A stretch of DNA of 64,000 nt, taken from Liolophura sinensis (taxonomy: Eukaryota; Mollusca; Polyplacophora; Chitonida; Chitonidae). Where the stretch lies: the NCBI RefSeq assembly GCF_032854445.1, contig NW_027018072.1:1-64000 (forward strand), read 5' to 3'. The notes under the pieces are model-generated. The model ran no database searches. It was given only the letters and a program-made list of their open reading frames with translations, and had not been told where the DNA came from. Position 1 is the stretch's first letter. Each line of letters opens with the position of its first letter. Shown one piece after another: positions 39,326-53,279 of the stretch. The position numbers and the translations under genes were made by a program.

Positions 39326-42300
39326 TACAGTGTAGCCGATTTCAATTAACAAAAAGACCAGGTAAAAATGCAAAAGTGGAAAAACTGTTCCAGTGCTGCT
39401 GGTAAGACGCTAATCCGACGTATTTTGTGACGACAAATCGAATGGTGCAAACCGCGTTGCTCTCCGACCAATACTTTTGCCCGTAGTGACAATTGAATGA
39501 TCATTTATGTCATAATCACGTGCCCAGCAACGGCTCTTACTCCATGGAAACCAGGGAAATTTGCAATTTTTCAACAGCTGCCGATGCCTGGCTCAATTCC
39601 GCATCTTTTGGCACCTTATTCATGTGGGTCTGTGGTCAGTTGTACTTTTTACAGCAGACTGTATCAAGTACCTTGTGTTTTTCACGTACAAATGGTGTGG
39701 TTTTTCTACACGTAGATAAAGACATTGAGATTGTCTTGGACTTAGAAGTAAGACAATTGCTGGGTGAGATAAATGGGCTTGGCCCAAAGATTTGAGGTTC
39801 TCTGGGCTACCGAAGGGCACATAACTTATAGTCAAAAGTTGAATATAGTAATGACCAGTCGCGATTGTACAGAGTACAGTGTAGCCGATTTCAATTAACA
39901 AAAAGACCAGGCAAAAATGCAAAAGTGGAAAAACTGTTCCAGTGCTACTAGTAAGAGCCTAATCCGACGTATTTTGTGACGAGAAATCGAATGGTGCAAT
40001 CCGCGTTGCTCTCCGACCAATACTTTTGGCTGTAGCGACAATTGAATGATCATTTATGTCATAATCACGTGCCCAGCAACGGCTCTTACTCCATGGAAAC
40101 CAGGGAAATTTGCAATTTTTCAACAGCTGCCGATGCCTGGCTCAATTCCGCATCTTTTGGCACCTTACTGAAGTGGGTTAGTGTTCAGTTGTACTTTTTA
40201 CAGCAGACTGTATCAAGTACCTTGTGTTTTTCACGTACAAATGGTGTGGTTTTTCTACACGTAGATAAAGACATTGAGATTGTCTTGCACTTAGAAGTAA
40301 GGCAATTGCTGGGTGAGTTAAATGGGCTTAGCCCAAAGATTTCAGGTCTTCTGGGCTACCGAAGGGCACATAACTTATAGTCAAAAGTTGAATATAGTAA
40401 TGACCAGTCGCGATTGTACAGAGTACAGTATAGCCGATTTCAATTAAGAAAAAGACGAAGCAAAAATGCAAAAGTGGAAAAACTGTTCCAGTGCTACTAG
40501 TAAGAGGCTAATCCGACATATTTTGTGACGAGAAATCGAATGGTGCAAACCGCGTTGCTCTTCGACCAATACTTTTGGCTGTAGCGACAGATCAATGATC
40601 ATTGATGTCATAATCACGTGCCCAGCAACGGCTCTTACTCCATGGAAACCAGGGATATTTGCAATTTTTTAACAGCTGCCGATGCCTGGCCCATTTCTGC
40701 ATCTTTTGGCACCTTATAAATGTGGGTCAGTGTTTAGTTGTACTTTTCACAGCAGACTGTATCAAGTACCTTGTGTTTTTTATGTACAAATGGTGTGGTT
40801 TTTCTACACGTAGATAAAGACATTGAGATTGTCTTGGACTTAGAAGTAAGACAATTGCTGGGTGAGTTGAATGGGCTTAGCCGATAGATTTGACGTCTTC
40901 TGGGCTACCGAAGGGCACATAACTTATAGTCAAAAGTTGAATATAGTAATGACCAGTCGCGATTGTACAGAGTACAGTTTAGCCGGTTTCAATTAACAAA
41001 AGGACGAAGCAAAAATGCAAAAGTGGAAAAACTGTTCCAGTGCTACTAGTAAGAGGCTAATCCGACGTATTTTGTGACGAGAAATCGAATGGTGCAAACC
41101 GCGTTGCTCTCCGACCAATACTTTTGCCTGTAGTGACAATTGAATGATCATTTATGTCATAATCACGTGCCCAGCAACGGCTCTTACTCCATGGAAACCA
41201 GAGAAATTTGCAATCTTTCAACAGCTGCCGATGCCTGGCTCAATTCCGCATCTTTTGGCACCTTATTCATGTGGATCTGTGGTCAGTTGTACTTTTTACA
41301 GCAGACTGTATCAAGTACCTTGTGTTTTTCACGTACAAATGGTGTGGTTTTTCTACACGTAGATAAAGACATTGAGATTGTCTTGCACTTAGAAGTAAGG
41401 CAATTGCTCGGTGAGTAAAATGGGCTTAGCCGAAAGATTTCAGGTCTTCTGGGCTACCGAAGGGCACATAACTTATAGTCAAAAGTTGAATATAGTAATG
41501 ACCAGTCGCGATTGTACAGAGTACAGTGGAGCCGATTTCAATTAACAAAAAGACCAGGCAAAAATGCAAAAGTGGAAAAACGGTTCCAGTGCTGCTGGTA
41601 AGAGGCTAATCCGACGTATTTTGTGACGAGAAATCGAATGGTGCAAACCGCGTTGCTCTCCGACCAATACTTTTGGCTGTAGTGACAATTGAATGATAAT
41701 TTATGTCATAATCACGTGCCCAGCAACGGCCCTTACTCCATGGAAACCAGGGAAATTTGCAATTTTTCAACAGCTGCCGATGCCTGGCTCAATTCAGCAT
41801 CTTTTGGCACCTTACTGAAGTGGGTTAGTGTTCAGTTGTACTTTTTAACAGCAGACTGTATCAAGTACCTTGTGTTTTTCACGTACAAATGGTGTGGTTT
41901 TTCTACACGTAGATAAAGACATTGAGATTGTAATGCACTTAGAAGTAAGGCAATTGCTGGGTGAGTTGAATGGGCTTAGCCGATAGATTTGACGTCTTCT
42001 GGGCTACCGAAGGGCACATAGCTTATAGTCAAAAGTTGAATATAGTAATGACCAGTCGCGATTGTACAGAGTACAGTGTAGCCGATTTCAATTAACAAAA
42101 AGACCAGGCAAAAATGCAAAAGTGGAAAAACTGTTCCAGTGCTACTAGTAAGAGCCTAATCCGATGTATTTTGTGACGAGAAATCGAATGGTGCAATCCG
42201 CGTTGCTCTCCGACCAATACTTTTGGCTGTAGCGACAATTGAATGATCATTTATGTCATAATCACGTGCGTAGCAACGGCTCTTACTCCATGGAAACCAA

Positions 42301-45300
42301 AGAAATTTGCAATTTTTAAACAGCTGCCGATGCCTGGCTCAATTCCGCATCTTTTGGCACCTTACTGAAGTGGGTTAGTGTTCAGTTGTACTTTTTACAG
42401 CAGACTGTATCAAGTACCTTGTTTTTTTCACGTACAAATGGTGTGGTTTTTCTACACGTAGATAAAAACATTGAGATTGTCTTGCACTTAGAAGTAAGGC
42501 AATTGCTGGGTGAGTTAAATGGGCTTAGCCCAAAGATTTGACGTCTTCTGGGCTACCGAAGGGCACATAACTTATAGTCAAAAGTTGAATATAGTAATGA
42601 CCAGTCGCGATTGTACAGAGTACAGTGTAGCCGATTTCAATTAACAAAAAGACGAAGCAAAAATGCAAAAGTGGAAAAACTGTTCCAGTGCTACTAGTAA
42701 GAGGCTAATCCGACGTATTTTGTGACGAGAAATCGAATGGTGCAATCCGCGTTGCTCTCCGACCAATACTTTTGGCTGTAGCGACAATTGAATGATCATT
42801 GATGTCATAATCACGTGCCCAGCAACGGCTCTTACTCCATGGAAACCAGGGAAATTTGCAATTTTTCAACAGCTGCCGATGCCTGGCTCAATTCCGCATC
42901 TTTTGGCACCTTACTGAAGTGGGTTAGTGTTCAGTTGTACTTTTTACAGCAGACTGTATCAATTACCTTGTGTTTTTTACGTACAAATGGTGTGGTTTTT
43001 CTACACGTAGATAAAGACATTGAGATTGTCTTGCACTTAGAAGTAAGGCAATTGCTGGGTGAGTTAAATGGGCTGAGCCCAAAGATTTCAGGTCTTCTGG
43101 GCTACCGAAGGGCACATAACTTATAGTCAAAAGTTGAATATAGTAATTACCAGTCGCGATTGTACAGAGTACAGTATAGCCGATTTCAATTAAGAAAAAG
43201 ACGAAGCAAAAATGCAAAAGTGGAAAAACTGTTCCAGTGCTACTAGTAAGAGGCTAATCCGACGTATTTTGTGACGAGAAATCGAATGGTGCAAACCGCG
43301 TTGCTCTCCGACCAATACTTTTGGCTGTAGCGACAGATCAATGATCATTGATGTCATAATCACGTGCCCAGCAACGGCTCTTACTCCATGGAAACCAGGG
43401 ATATTTGCAATTTTTTAACAGCTGCCGATGCCTGGCCCAATTCCACATCTTTTGGCACCTTATAAATGTGGGTCAGTGTTTAGTTGTACTTTTTACAGCA
43501 GACTGTATCAAGTACCTTGTGTTTTTTATGTACAAATGGTGTGGTTTTTCTACACGTAGATAAAGACATTGAGATTGTCTTGGACTTAGAAGTAAGACAA
43601 TTGCTGGGTGAGTTGAATGGGCTTAGCCGATAGATTTGACGTCTTCTGGGCTACCGAAGGGCACATAACTTATAGTCAAAAGTTGAATATAGTAATGACC
43701 AGTCGCGATTGTACAGAGTTCAGTGTAGCCGATTTCAATTAACAAAAAGACCAGGTAAAAATGCAAAAGTGGAAAAACTGTTCCAGTGCTGCTGGTAAGA
43801 CGCTAATCCGACGTATTTTGTGACGACAAATCGAATGGTGCAAACCGCGTTGCTCTCCGACCAATACTTTTGCCCGTAGTGACAATTGAATGATCATTTA
43901 TGTCATAATCACGTGCCCAGCAACGGCTCTTACTCCATGGAAACCAGGGAAATTTGCAATTTTTCAACAGCTGCCGATGCCTGGCTCAATTCCGCATCTT
44001 TTGGCACCTTATTCATGTGGGTCTGTGGTCAGTTGTACTTTTTACAGCAGACTGTATCAAGTACCTTGTGTTTTTCACGTACAAATGGTCTGGTTTTTCT
44101 ACACGTAGATAAAGACATTGAGATTGTCTTGGACTTAGAAGTAAGACAATTGCTGGGTGAGATAAATGGGCTTGGCCCAAAGATTTGAGGTTCTCTGGGC
44201 TACCGAAGGGCACATAACTTATAGTCAAAAGTTGAATATAGTAATGACCAGTCGCGATTGTACAGAGTACAGTGTAGCCGATTTCAATTAACAAAAAGAC
44301 GAAGCAAAAATGCAAAAGTGGAAAAACTGTTCCAGTGCTACTAGTAAGAGCCTAATCCGACGTATTTTGTGACGAGAAATCGAATGGTGCAATCCGCGTT
44401 GCTCTCCGACCAATACTTTTGGCTGTAGCGACAATTGAATGATCATTTATGTCATAATCACGTGCCCAGCAACGGCTCTTACTCCATGGAAACCAGGGAA
44501 ATTTGCAATTTTTCAACAGCTGCCGATGCCTGGCTCAATTCCGCATCTTTTGGCACCTTACTGAAGTGGGTTAGTGTTCAGTTGTACTTTTTACAGCAGA
44601 CTGTATCAAGTACCTTGTGTTTTTCACGTACAAATGGTGTGGTTTTTCTACACGTAGATAAAGACATTGAGATTGTCTTGCACTTAGAAGTAAGGCAATT
44701 GCTGGGTGAGTTAAATGGGCTTAGCCCAAAGATTTCAGGTCTTCTGGGCTACCGAAGGGCACATAACTTATAGTCAAAAGTTGAATATAGTAATGACCAG
44801 TCGCGATTGTACAGAGTACAGTATAGCCGATTTCAATTAAGAAAAAGACGAAGCAAAAATGCAAAAGTGGAAAAACTGTTCCAGTGCTACTAGTAAGAGG
44901 CTAATCCGACATATTTTGTGACGAGAAATCGAATGGTGCAAACCGCGTTGCTCTTCGACCAATACTTTTGGCTGTAGCGACAGATCAATGATCATTGATG
45001 TCATAATCACGTGCCCAGCAACGGCTCTTACTCCATGGAAACCAGGGATATTTGCAATTTTTTAACAGCTGCCGATGCCTGGCCCATTTCTGCATCTTTT
45101 GGCACCTTATAAATGTGGGTCAGTGTTTAGTTGTACTTTTCACAGCAGACTGTATCAAGTACCTTGTGTTTTTTATGTACAAATGGTGTGGTTTTTCTAC
45201 ACGTAGATAAAGACATTGAGATTGTCTTGGACTTAGAAGTAAGACAATTGCTGGGTGAGTTGAATGGGCTTAGCCGATAGATTTGACGTCTTCTGGGCTA

Positions 45301-48300
45301 CCGAAGGGCACATAACTTATAGTCAAAAGTTGAATATAGTAATGACCAGTCGCGATTGTACAGAGTACAGTGTAGCCGATTTCAATTAACAAAAAGACCA
45401 GGTAAAAATGCAAAAGTGGAAAAACTGTTCCAGTGCTGCTGGTAAGAGGCTAATCCGACGTATTTTGTGACGAGAAATCGAATGGTGCAAACCGCGTTGC
45501 TCTCCGACCAATACTTTTGGCTGTAGTGACAATTGAATGATCATTTATGTCATAATCACGTGCCCAGCAACGGCTCTTACTCCATGGAAACCAGGGAAAT
45601 TTGCAATTTTTCAACAGCTGCCGATGCCTGGCTCAATTCCGCATCTTTTGGCACCTTACTGAAGTGGGTCAGTGTTCAGTTGTACTTTTTACAGCAAACT
45701 GTATCAAGTACCTTGTGTTTTTCACGTACAAATGGTGTGGTTTTTCTACACGTAGATAAAGACATTAAGATTGTCTTGGACTTAGAAGTAAGGCAATTGC
45801 TGGGTGAGTTAAATGGACTTAGCCGAAAGATTTGACGTCTTCTGGGCTACCGAAGGGCACATAACTTATAGTCAAAAGTTGAATATAGTAATGACCAGTC
45901 GCGATTGTACAGAGTACAGTGTAGCCGATTTCAATTAACAAAAAGACCAGGTAAAAATGCAAAAGTGGACAAACTGTTCCAGTGCTGCTGGTAAGAGGCT
46001 AATCCGACGTATTTTGTGACGAGAAATCGAATGGTGCAAACCGCGTTGCTCTCCGACCAATACTTTTGGCTGTAGCGACAGATCAATGATCATTGATGTC
46101 ATAATCACGTGCCCAGCAACGGCTCTTACTCCATGGAAACCAGGGAAATTTGCAATTTTTCAACAGCTGCCGACGCCTGGCTCAATTCCGCATCTTTTGG
46201 CACCTTACTGAAGTGGGTCAGTGTTCAGTTGTACTTTTTACAGCAGACTGTATCAAGTACCTTGTGTTTTTCACGTACAAATGGTCTGGTTTTTCTACAC
46301 GTAGATAAAGACATTGAGATTGTCTTGCACTTAGAAGTAAGACAATTGCTGGGTGAGTTAAATGGGCTTGGCCCAAAGATTTGACGTCTTCTGGGCTACC
46401 GAAGGGCACATAACTTATAGTCAAAAGTTGAATATAGTAATGACCAGTCGCGATTGTACAGAGTACAGTGTAGCCGATTTCAATTAACAAAAAGACCAGG
46501 TAAAAATGCAAAAGTGGAAAAACTGTTCCAGTGCTGCTGGTAAGAGGCTAATCCGACGTATTTTGTGACGAGAAATCGAATGGTGCAATCCGCGTTGCTC
46601 TCCGACCAATACTTTTGGCTGTAGCGACAATTGAATGATCATTTATGTCATAATCACGTGCGTAGCAACGGCTCTTACTCCATGGAAACCAGGGAAATTT
46701 GCAATTTTTCAACAGCTGCCGATGCCTGGCTCAATTCCGCATCTTTTGGCACCTTACTGAAGTGGGTTAGTGTTCAGTTGTACTTTTTACAGCAGACTGT
46801 ATCAAGTACCTTGTTTTTTTCACGTACAAATGGTGTGGTTTTTCTACACGTAGATAAAGACATTGAGATTGTCTTGCACTTAGAAGTAAGGCAATTGCTG
46901 GGTGAGTTGAATGGGCTTAGCCCAAAGATTTGACGTCTTCTGAGCTACCGAAGGGCACATAACTTATAGTCAAAAGTTGAATATAGTAATGACCAGTCGC
47001 GATTGTACAGAGTACAGTGTAGCCGATTTCAATTAACAAAAAGACGAAGCAAAAATGCAAAAGTGGAAAAACTGTTCCAGTGCTACTAGTAAGAGGCTAA
47101 TCCGACGTATTTTGTGACGAGAAATCGAATGGTGCAAACCGCGTTGCTCTCCGACCAATACTTTTGGCTGTAGCGACAGATCAATGATCATTGATGTCAT
47201 AATCACGTGCCCAGCAACGGCTCTTACTCCATGGAAACCAGGGATATTTGCAATTTTTTAACAGCTGCCGATGCCTGGCCCATTTCTGCATCTTTTGGCA
47301 CCTTATAAATGTGGGTCAGTGTTTAGTTGTACTTTTCACAGCAGACTGTATCAAGTACCTTGTGTTTTTAATGTACAAATGGTGTGGTTTTTCTACACGT
47401 AGATAAAGACATTGAGATTGTCTTGCACTTAGAAGTAAGACAATTGCTGGGTGAGTTGAATGGGCTCAGCCGATAGATTTGACGTCTTCTGGGCTACCGA
47501 AGGGCACATAACTTATAGTCAAAAGTTGAATATAGTAATGACCAGTCGCGATTGTACAGAGTACAGTGTAGCCGATTTCAATTAACAAAAAGACCAGATA
47601 AAAATGCAAAAGTGGAAAAAATGTTCCAGTGCTGCTGGTAAGAGGCTAATCCGACGTATTTTGTGACGAGAAATCGAATGGTGCAAACCGCGTTGCTCTC
47701 CGACCAATACTTTTGGCTGTAGTGACAATTGAATGATAATTTATGTCATAATCACGTGCCCAGCAACGGCTCTTACTCCATGGAAACCAGGGAAATTTGC
47801 AATTTTTCAACAGCTGCCGATGCCTGGCTCAATTCCGCATCTTTTGGCACCTTACTGAAGTGGGTCAGTGTTCAGTTGTACTTTTTACAGCAGACTGTAT
47901 CAAGTACCTTGTGGTTTTCACGTACAAATGCTGTGGTTTTTCTACACGTAGATAAAGACATTGAGATTGTCTTGCACTTAGAAGTAAGGCAATTGCTGGG
48001 TGAGTTGAATGGGCTTGGCCCAAAGATTTGACGTCTTCTGGGCTACCGAAGGGCACATAACTTATAGTCAAAAGTTGAATATAGTAATGACCAGTCGCGA
48101 TTGTACAGAGTGCAGTGTAGCCGGTTTGAATTAACAAAAAGACCAGGTAAAAATGCAAAAGTGGAAAAACTGTTCCAGTGCTGCTGGTAAGAGGCTAATC
48201 CGACGTATTTTGTGACGACAAATCGTATGGTGCAAACCGCGTTGCTCTCCGACCAATACTTTTGCCTGTAGTGACAATTGAATGATCATTTATGTCATAA

Positions 48301-49758
48301 TCACGTGCCCAGCAACGGCTCTTACTCCATGGAAACCAGGGAAATTTGCAATTTTTCAACAGCTGCCGATGCCTGGCTCAATTCCGCATCTTTTGGCACC
48401 TTATTCATGTGGGTCTGTGGTCAGTTGTACTTTTTACAGCAGACTGTATCAAGTACCTTGTGTTTTTCACGTACAAATGGTGTGGTTTTTCTACACGTAG
48501 ATAAAGACATTGAGATTGTCTTGCACTTAGAAGTAAGTCAATTGCTGGGTGAGTTCAATGGGCTTAGCCCAAAGATTTCAGGTCTTTTGGGCTACCGAAG
48601 GGCACATAACTTATAGTCAAAAGTTGAATATAGTAATGACCAGTCGCGATTGTACAGAGTACAGTGTAGCCGATTTCAATTAACAAAAAGACCAGGCAAA
48701 AATGCAAAAGTGGACAAACTGTACCAGTGCTGCTGGTAAGAGGCTAATCCGACGTATTTTGTGACGAGAAATCGAATGGTGCAATCCGCGTTCCTCTCCG
48801 ACCAATACTTTTGGCTGTAGTGACAATTGAATGATCATTTATGTCATAATCACGTGCCCAGCAACGGCTCTTACTCCATGGAAACCAGGGAAATTTGCAA
48901 TTTTTCAACAGCTGCCGATGCCTGGCTCAATTCCGCATCTTTTGGCACCTTACTGAAGTGGGTTAGTGTTCAGTTGTACTTTTTACAGCAGACTGTATCA
49001 AGTACCTTGTGGTTTTCACGTACAAATGGTGTGGTTTTTCTACACGTAGATAAAGACATTAAGATTGTCTTGGACTTAGAAGTAAGGCAATTGCTGGGTG
49101 AGTTAAATGGGCTTAGCCCAAAGATTTGACGTCTTCTGGGCTACCGAAGGGCACATAACTTATAGTCAAAAGTTGAATATAGTAATGACCAGTCGCGATT
49201 GTACAGAGTACAGTTTAGCCGATTTCAATTAACAAAAAGCCGAGGCAAATGGAGAAATGGAATGGTGCAAACCGCGTTGCTCTCCGACCAATACTTTTGG
49301 CTGTAGCGACAGATCAATGATCATTGATGTCATAATCACGTGCCCAGCAACGGCTCTTACTCCATGGAAACCAGGGATATTTGCAATTTTTTAACAGCTG
49401 CCGATGCCTGGCCCAATTCCACATCTTTTGGCACCTTATTCATGTGGGTCTGTGGTCAGTTGTACTTTTTACAGCAGACTGTATCAAGTACCTTGTGTTT
49501 TTCACGTACAAATGGTGTGGTTTTTCGACACGTAGATAAAGACATTGAGATTGTCTTGCACTTAGAAGTAAGGCAATTGCTGGGTGAGTTGAATGGGCTT
49601 AGCCGATAGATTTGACGTCTTCTGGGCTACCGAAGGGCACATAACTTATAGTCAAAAGTTGAATATAGTAATGACCAGTCGCGATTGTACAGAGTACAGT
49701 GTAGCCGATTTCAATTAACAAAAAGACCAGGTAAAAATGCAAAAGTGGAAAAACTGTT
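39326..49758. repeat. 19-monomer HOR, copy 2 (10,369 bp plus 64 bp of a third)
   Basis: Repeats 28957-39325. Matching runs about 64 bp beyond one full unit and ends at 49759, where CTGTTCTTGTG replaces CTGTTCCAGTG (39390). Both copies join at the same monomer phase, as expected for unequal homologous exchange. Near-perfect identity over 10 kb implies a very recent event or an assembly duplication. Confidence 0.88.
48843..49328. repeat. Deleted monomer, second copy (486 bp)
   Basis: Carries the identical 63-bp deletion, at 49249/49250, exactly 10,369 bp from the first, with the same adjacent substitution. It proves common descent of the two HOR copies. Confidence 0.9.
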
Positions 49759-51083
49759 CTTGTGCTGCTGGTAAGAGACTAATCCGACGTATTTTGTGAC
49801 GAGAAATCGAATGGTGCAAACCGCGTTGCTCTCCGACCAATACTTTTGGCTGTAGCGACAATTGATTGATTATTGATGTCATAATCACGTGCCCAGCAAC
49901 TGCTCTTACTCCATGGAAACCAGGGATATTTGCAATTTTTTAACAGCTGCCGATGCCTGGCCCAATTCTGCATCTTTTGGCACCTTAAAAATGTGGGTCA
50001 GTGTTTAGTTGTACTTTTCACAGCAGACTGTATCAAGTACCTTGTGTTTTTTATGTACAAATGGTGTGGTTTTTCTACACGTAGATAAAGACATTGAGAT
50101 TGTCTTGGACTTAGAAGTAAGACAATTGCTGGGTGAGTTAAATGGGCTTAGCCCAAAGAATTCAGGTCTTCTGGGCTACCGAAGGGCACATAACTTATAG
50201 TCAAAAGTTGAATATAGTAATGACCAGTCGCGATTGTACAGAGTACAGTGTAGTCGATTTCAATTAACAAAAAGACCAGGCAAAAATGCAAAAGTGGAAA
50301 AACTGTTCCAGTGCTACTAGTAAGAGCCTAATCCGATGTATTTTGTGACGAGAAATCGAATGGTGCAATCCGCGTTCCTCTCCGACCAATACTTTTGGCT
50401 GTAGTGACAATTGAATGATCATTTATGTCATAATCACATGCCCAGCAACGGCTCTTACTCCATGGAAACCAGGGAAATTTGCAATTTTTCAACAGCTGCC
50501 GATGCCTGGCTCAATTCCGCATCTTTTGGCACCTTACTGAAGTGGGTTAGTGTTCAGTTGTACTTTTTACAGCAGACTGTATCAAGTACCTTGTGTTTTT
50601 CACGTACAAATGGTGTGGTTTTTCTACACGTAGATAAAGACATTAAGATTGTCTTGGACTTAGAAGTAAGGCAATTGCTGGGTGAGTTAAATGGGCTTAG
50701 CCCAAAGATTTGACGTCTTCTGGGCTACCGAAGGGCACATAACTTATAGTCAAAAGTTGAATATAGTAATGACCAGTCGCGATTGTACAGAGTACAGTTT
50801 AGCCGATTTCAATTAACAAAAAGCCGAGGCAAAAATGCAAAAGTGGAAAAACTGTTCCAGTGCTACTAGTAAGAGACTAATCCGACGTATTTTGTGACGA
50901 GAAATCGAATGGTGCAAACCGCGTTGCTCTCCGACCAATACTTTTGGCTGTAGCGACAGATCAATGATCATTGATGTCATAATCACGTTCCCAGCAACGG
51001 CTCTTACTCCATGGAAACCAGGGATATTTGCAATTTTTTAACAGCTGCCGATGCCTGGCCCAATTCCACATCTTTTGGCACCT
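49427..51083. repeat. Left copy of 2,196-bp-offset (4-monomer) duplication
   Basis: Matches 51623-53279 with only two substitutions seen: CACATG against CACGTG at 50447 and CACGTTCCC against CACGTGCCC at 50989. Shared marks are TTTTTCGACACG, CAGCAACTGCTC, TTGATTGATTATTGATG, AAAGAATTCAGG (a new EcoRI site) and TGTAGTCGATTTC. The copies share three monomers of a four-monomer period. Confidence 0.8.
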
Positions 51084-51622
51084 TACTGAAGTGGGTCAGT
51101 GTTCAGTTGTACTTTTTACAGCAGACTGTATCAAGTACCTTGTGGTTTTCACGTACAAATGGTGTGGTTTTTCTACACGTAGATAAAGACATTGAGATTG
51201 TCTTGCACTTAGAAGTAAAGCAATTGCTGGGTGAGTTAAATGGGCTTGGCCCAAAGATTTGACGTCTTCTGGGCTACCGAAGGGCACATAACTTATAGTC
51301 AAAAGTTGAATATAGTAATGACCAGTCGCGATTGTACAGAGTGCAGTGTAGCCGGTTTCAATGAACAAAAAGACCAGGCAAAAATGCAAAAGTGAAAAAA
51401 CTGTTCCAGTGCTGCTGGTAAGAGGCTAATCCGACGTATTTTCTGACGACAAATCGTATGGTGCAAACCGCGTTGCTCTCCGACCAATACTTTTGCCTGT
51501 AGTGACAATTGAATGATCATTTATGTCATAATCACGTGCCCAGCAACGGCTCTTACTCCATGGAAACCAGGGAAATTTGCAATTTTTCAACAGCTGCCCA
51601 TGCCTGGCTCAATTCCGCATCT

Positions 51623-53279
51623 TTTGGCACCTTATTCATGTGGGTCTGTGGTCAGTTGTACTTTTTACAGCAGACTGTATCAAGTACCTTGTGTTTTTCA
51701 CGTACAAATGGTGTGGTTTTTCGACACGTAGATAAAGACATTGAGATTGTCTTGCACTTAGAAGTAAGGCAATTGCTGGGTGAGTTGAATGGGCTTAGCC
51801 GATAGATTTGACGTCTTCTGGGCTACCGAAGGGCACATAACTTATAGTCAAAAGTTGAATATAGTAATGACCAGTCGCGATTGTACAGAGTACAGTGTAG
51901 CCGATTTCAATTAACAAAAAGACCAGGTAAAAATGCAAAAGTGGAAAAACTGTTCTTGTGCTGCTGGTAAGAGACTAATCCGACGTATTTTGTGACGAGA
52001 AATCGAATGGTGCAAACCGCGTTGCTCTCCGACCAATACTTTTGGCTGTAGCGACAATTGATTGATTATTGATGTCATAATCACGTGCCCAGCAACTGCT
52101 CTTACTCCATGGAAACCAGGGATATTTGCAATTTTTTAACAGCTGCCGATGCCTGGCCCAATTCTGCATCTTTTGGCACCTTAAAAATGTGGGTCAGTGT
52201 TTAGTTGTACTTTTCACAGCAGACTGTATCAAGTACCTTGTGTTTTTTATGTACAAATGGTGTGGTTTTTCTACACGTAGATAAAGACATTGAGATTGTC
52301 TTGGACTTAGAAGTAAGACAATTGCTGGGTGAGTTAAATGGGCTTAGCCCAAAGAATTCAGGTCTTCTGGGCTACCGAAGGGCACATAACTTATAGTCAA
52401 AAGTTGAATATAGTAATGACCAGTCGCGATTGTACAGAGTACAGTGTAGTCGATTTCAATTAACAAAAAGACCAGGCAAAAATGCAAAAGTGGAAAAACT
52501 GTTCCAGTGCTACTAGTAAGAGCCTAATCCGATGTATTTTGTGACGAGAAATCGAATGGTGCAATCCGCGTTCCTCTCCGACCAATACTTTTGGCTGTAG
52601 TGACAATTGAATGATCATTTATGTCATAATCACGTGCCCAGCAACGGCTCTTACTCCATGGAAACCAGGGAAATTTGCAATTTTTCAACAGCTGCCGATG
52701 CCTGGCTCAATTCCGCATCTTTTGGCACCTTACTGAAGTGGGTTAGTGTTCAGTTGTACTTTTTACAGCAGACTGTATCAAGTACCTTGTGTTTTTCACG
52801 TACAAATGGTGTGGTTTTTCTACACGTAGATAAAGACATTAAGATTGTCTTGGACTTAGAAGTAAGGCAATTGCTGGGTGAGTTAAATGGGCTTAGCCCA
52901 AAGATTTGACGTCTTCTGGGCTACCGAAGGGCACATAACTTATAGTCAAAAGTTGAATATAGTAATGACCAGTCGCGATTGTACAGAGTACAGTTTAGCC
53001 GATTTCAATTAACAAAAAGCCGAGGCAAAAATGCAAAAGTGGAAAAACTGTTCCAGTGCTACTAGTAAGAGACTAATCCGACGTATTTTGTGACGAGAAA
53101 TCGAATGGTGCAAACCGCGTTGCTCTCCGACCAATACTTTTGGCTGTAGCGACAGATCAATGATCATTGATGTCATAATCACGTGCCCAGCAACGGCTCT
53201 TACTCCATGGAAACCAGGGATATTTGCAATTTTTTAACAGCTGCCGATGCCTGGCCCAATTCCACATCTTTTGGCACCT
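51623..53279. repeat. Right copy of 2,196-bp-offset duplication
   Basis: Partner of 49427-51083. Matching ends at 53280, where TTATAAATG replaces TTACTGAAG (51084). The 4-monomer period partly recurs further right, since the TTGATTGATTATTGATG class returns at 59767 and 61962, again four units apart. Confidence 0.8.
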
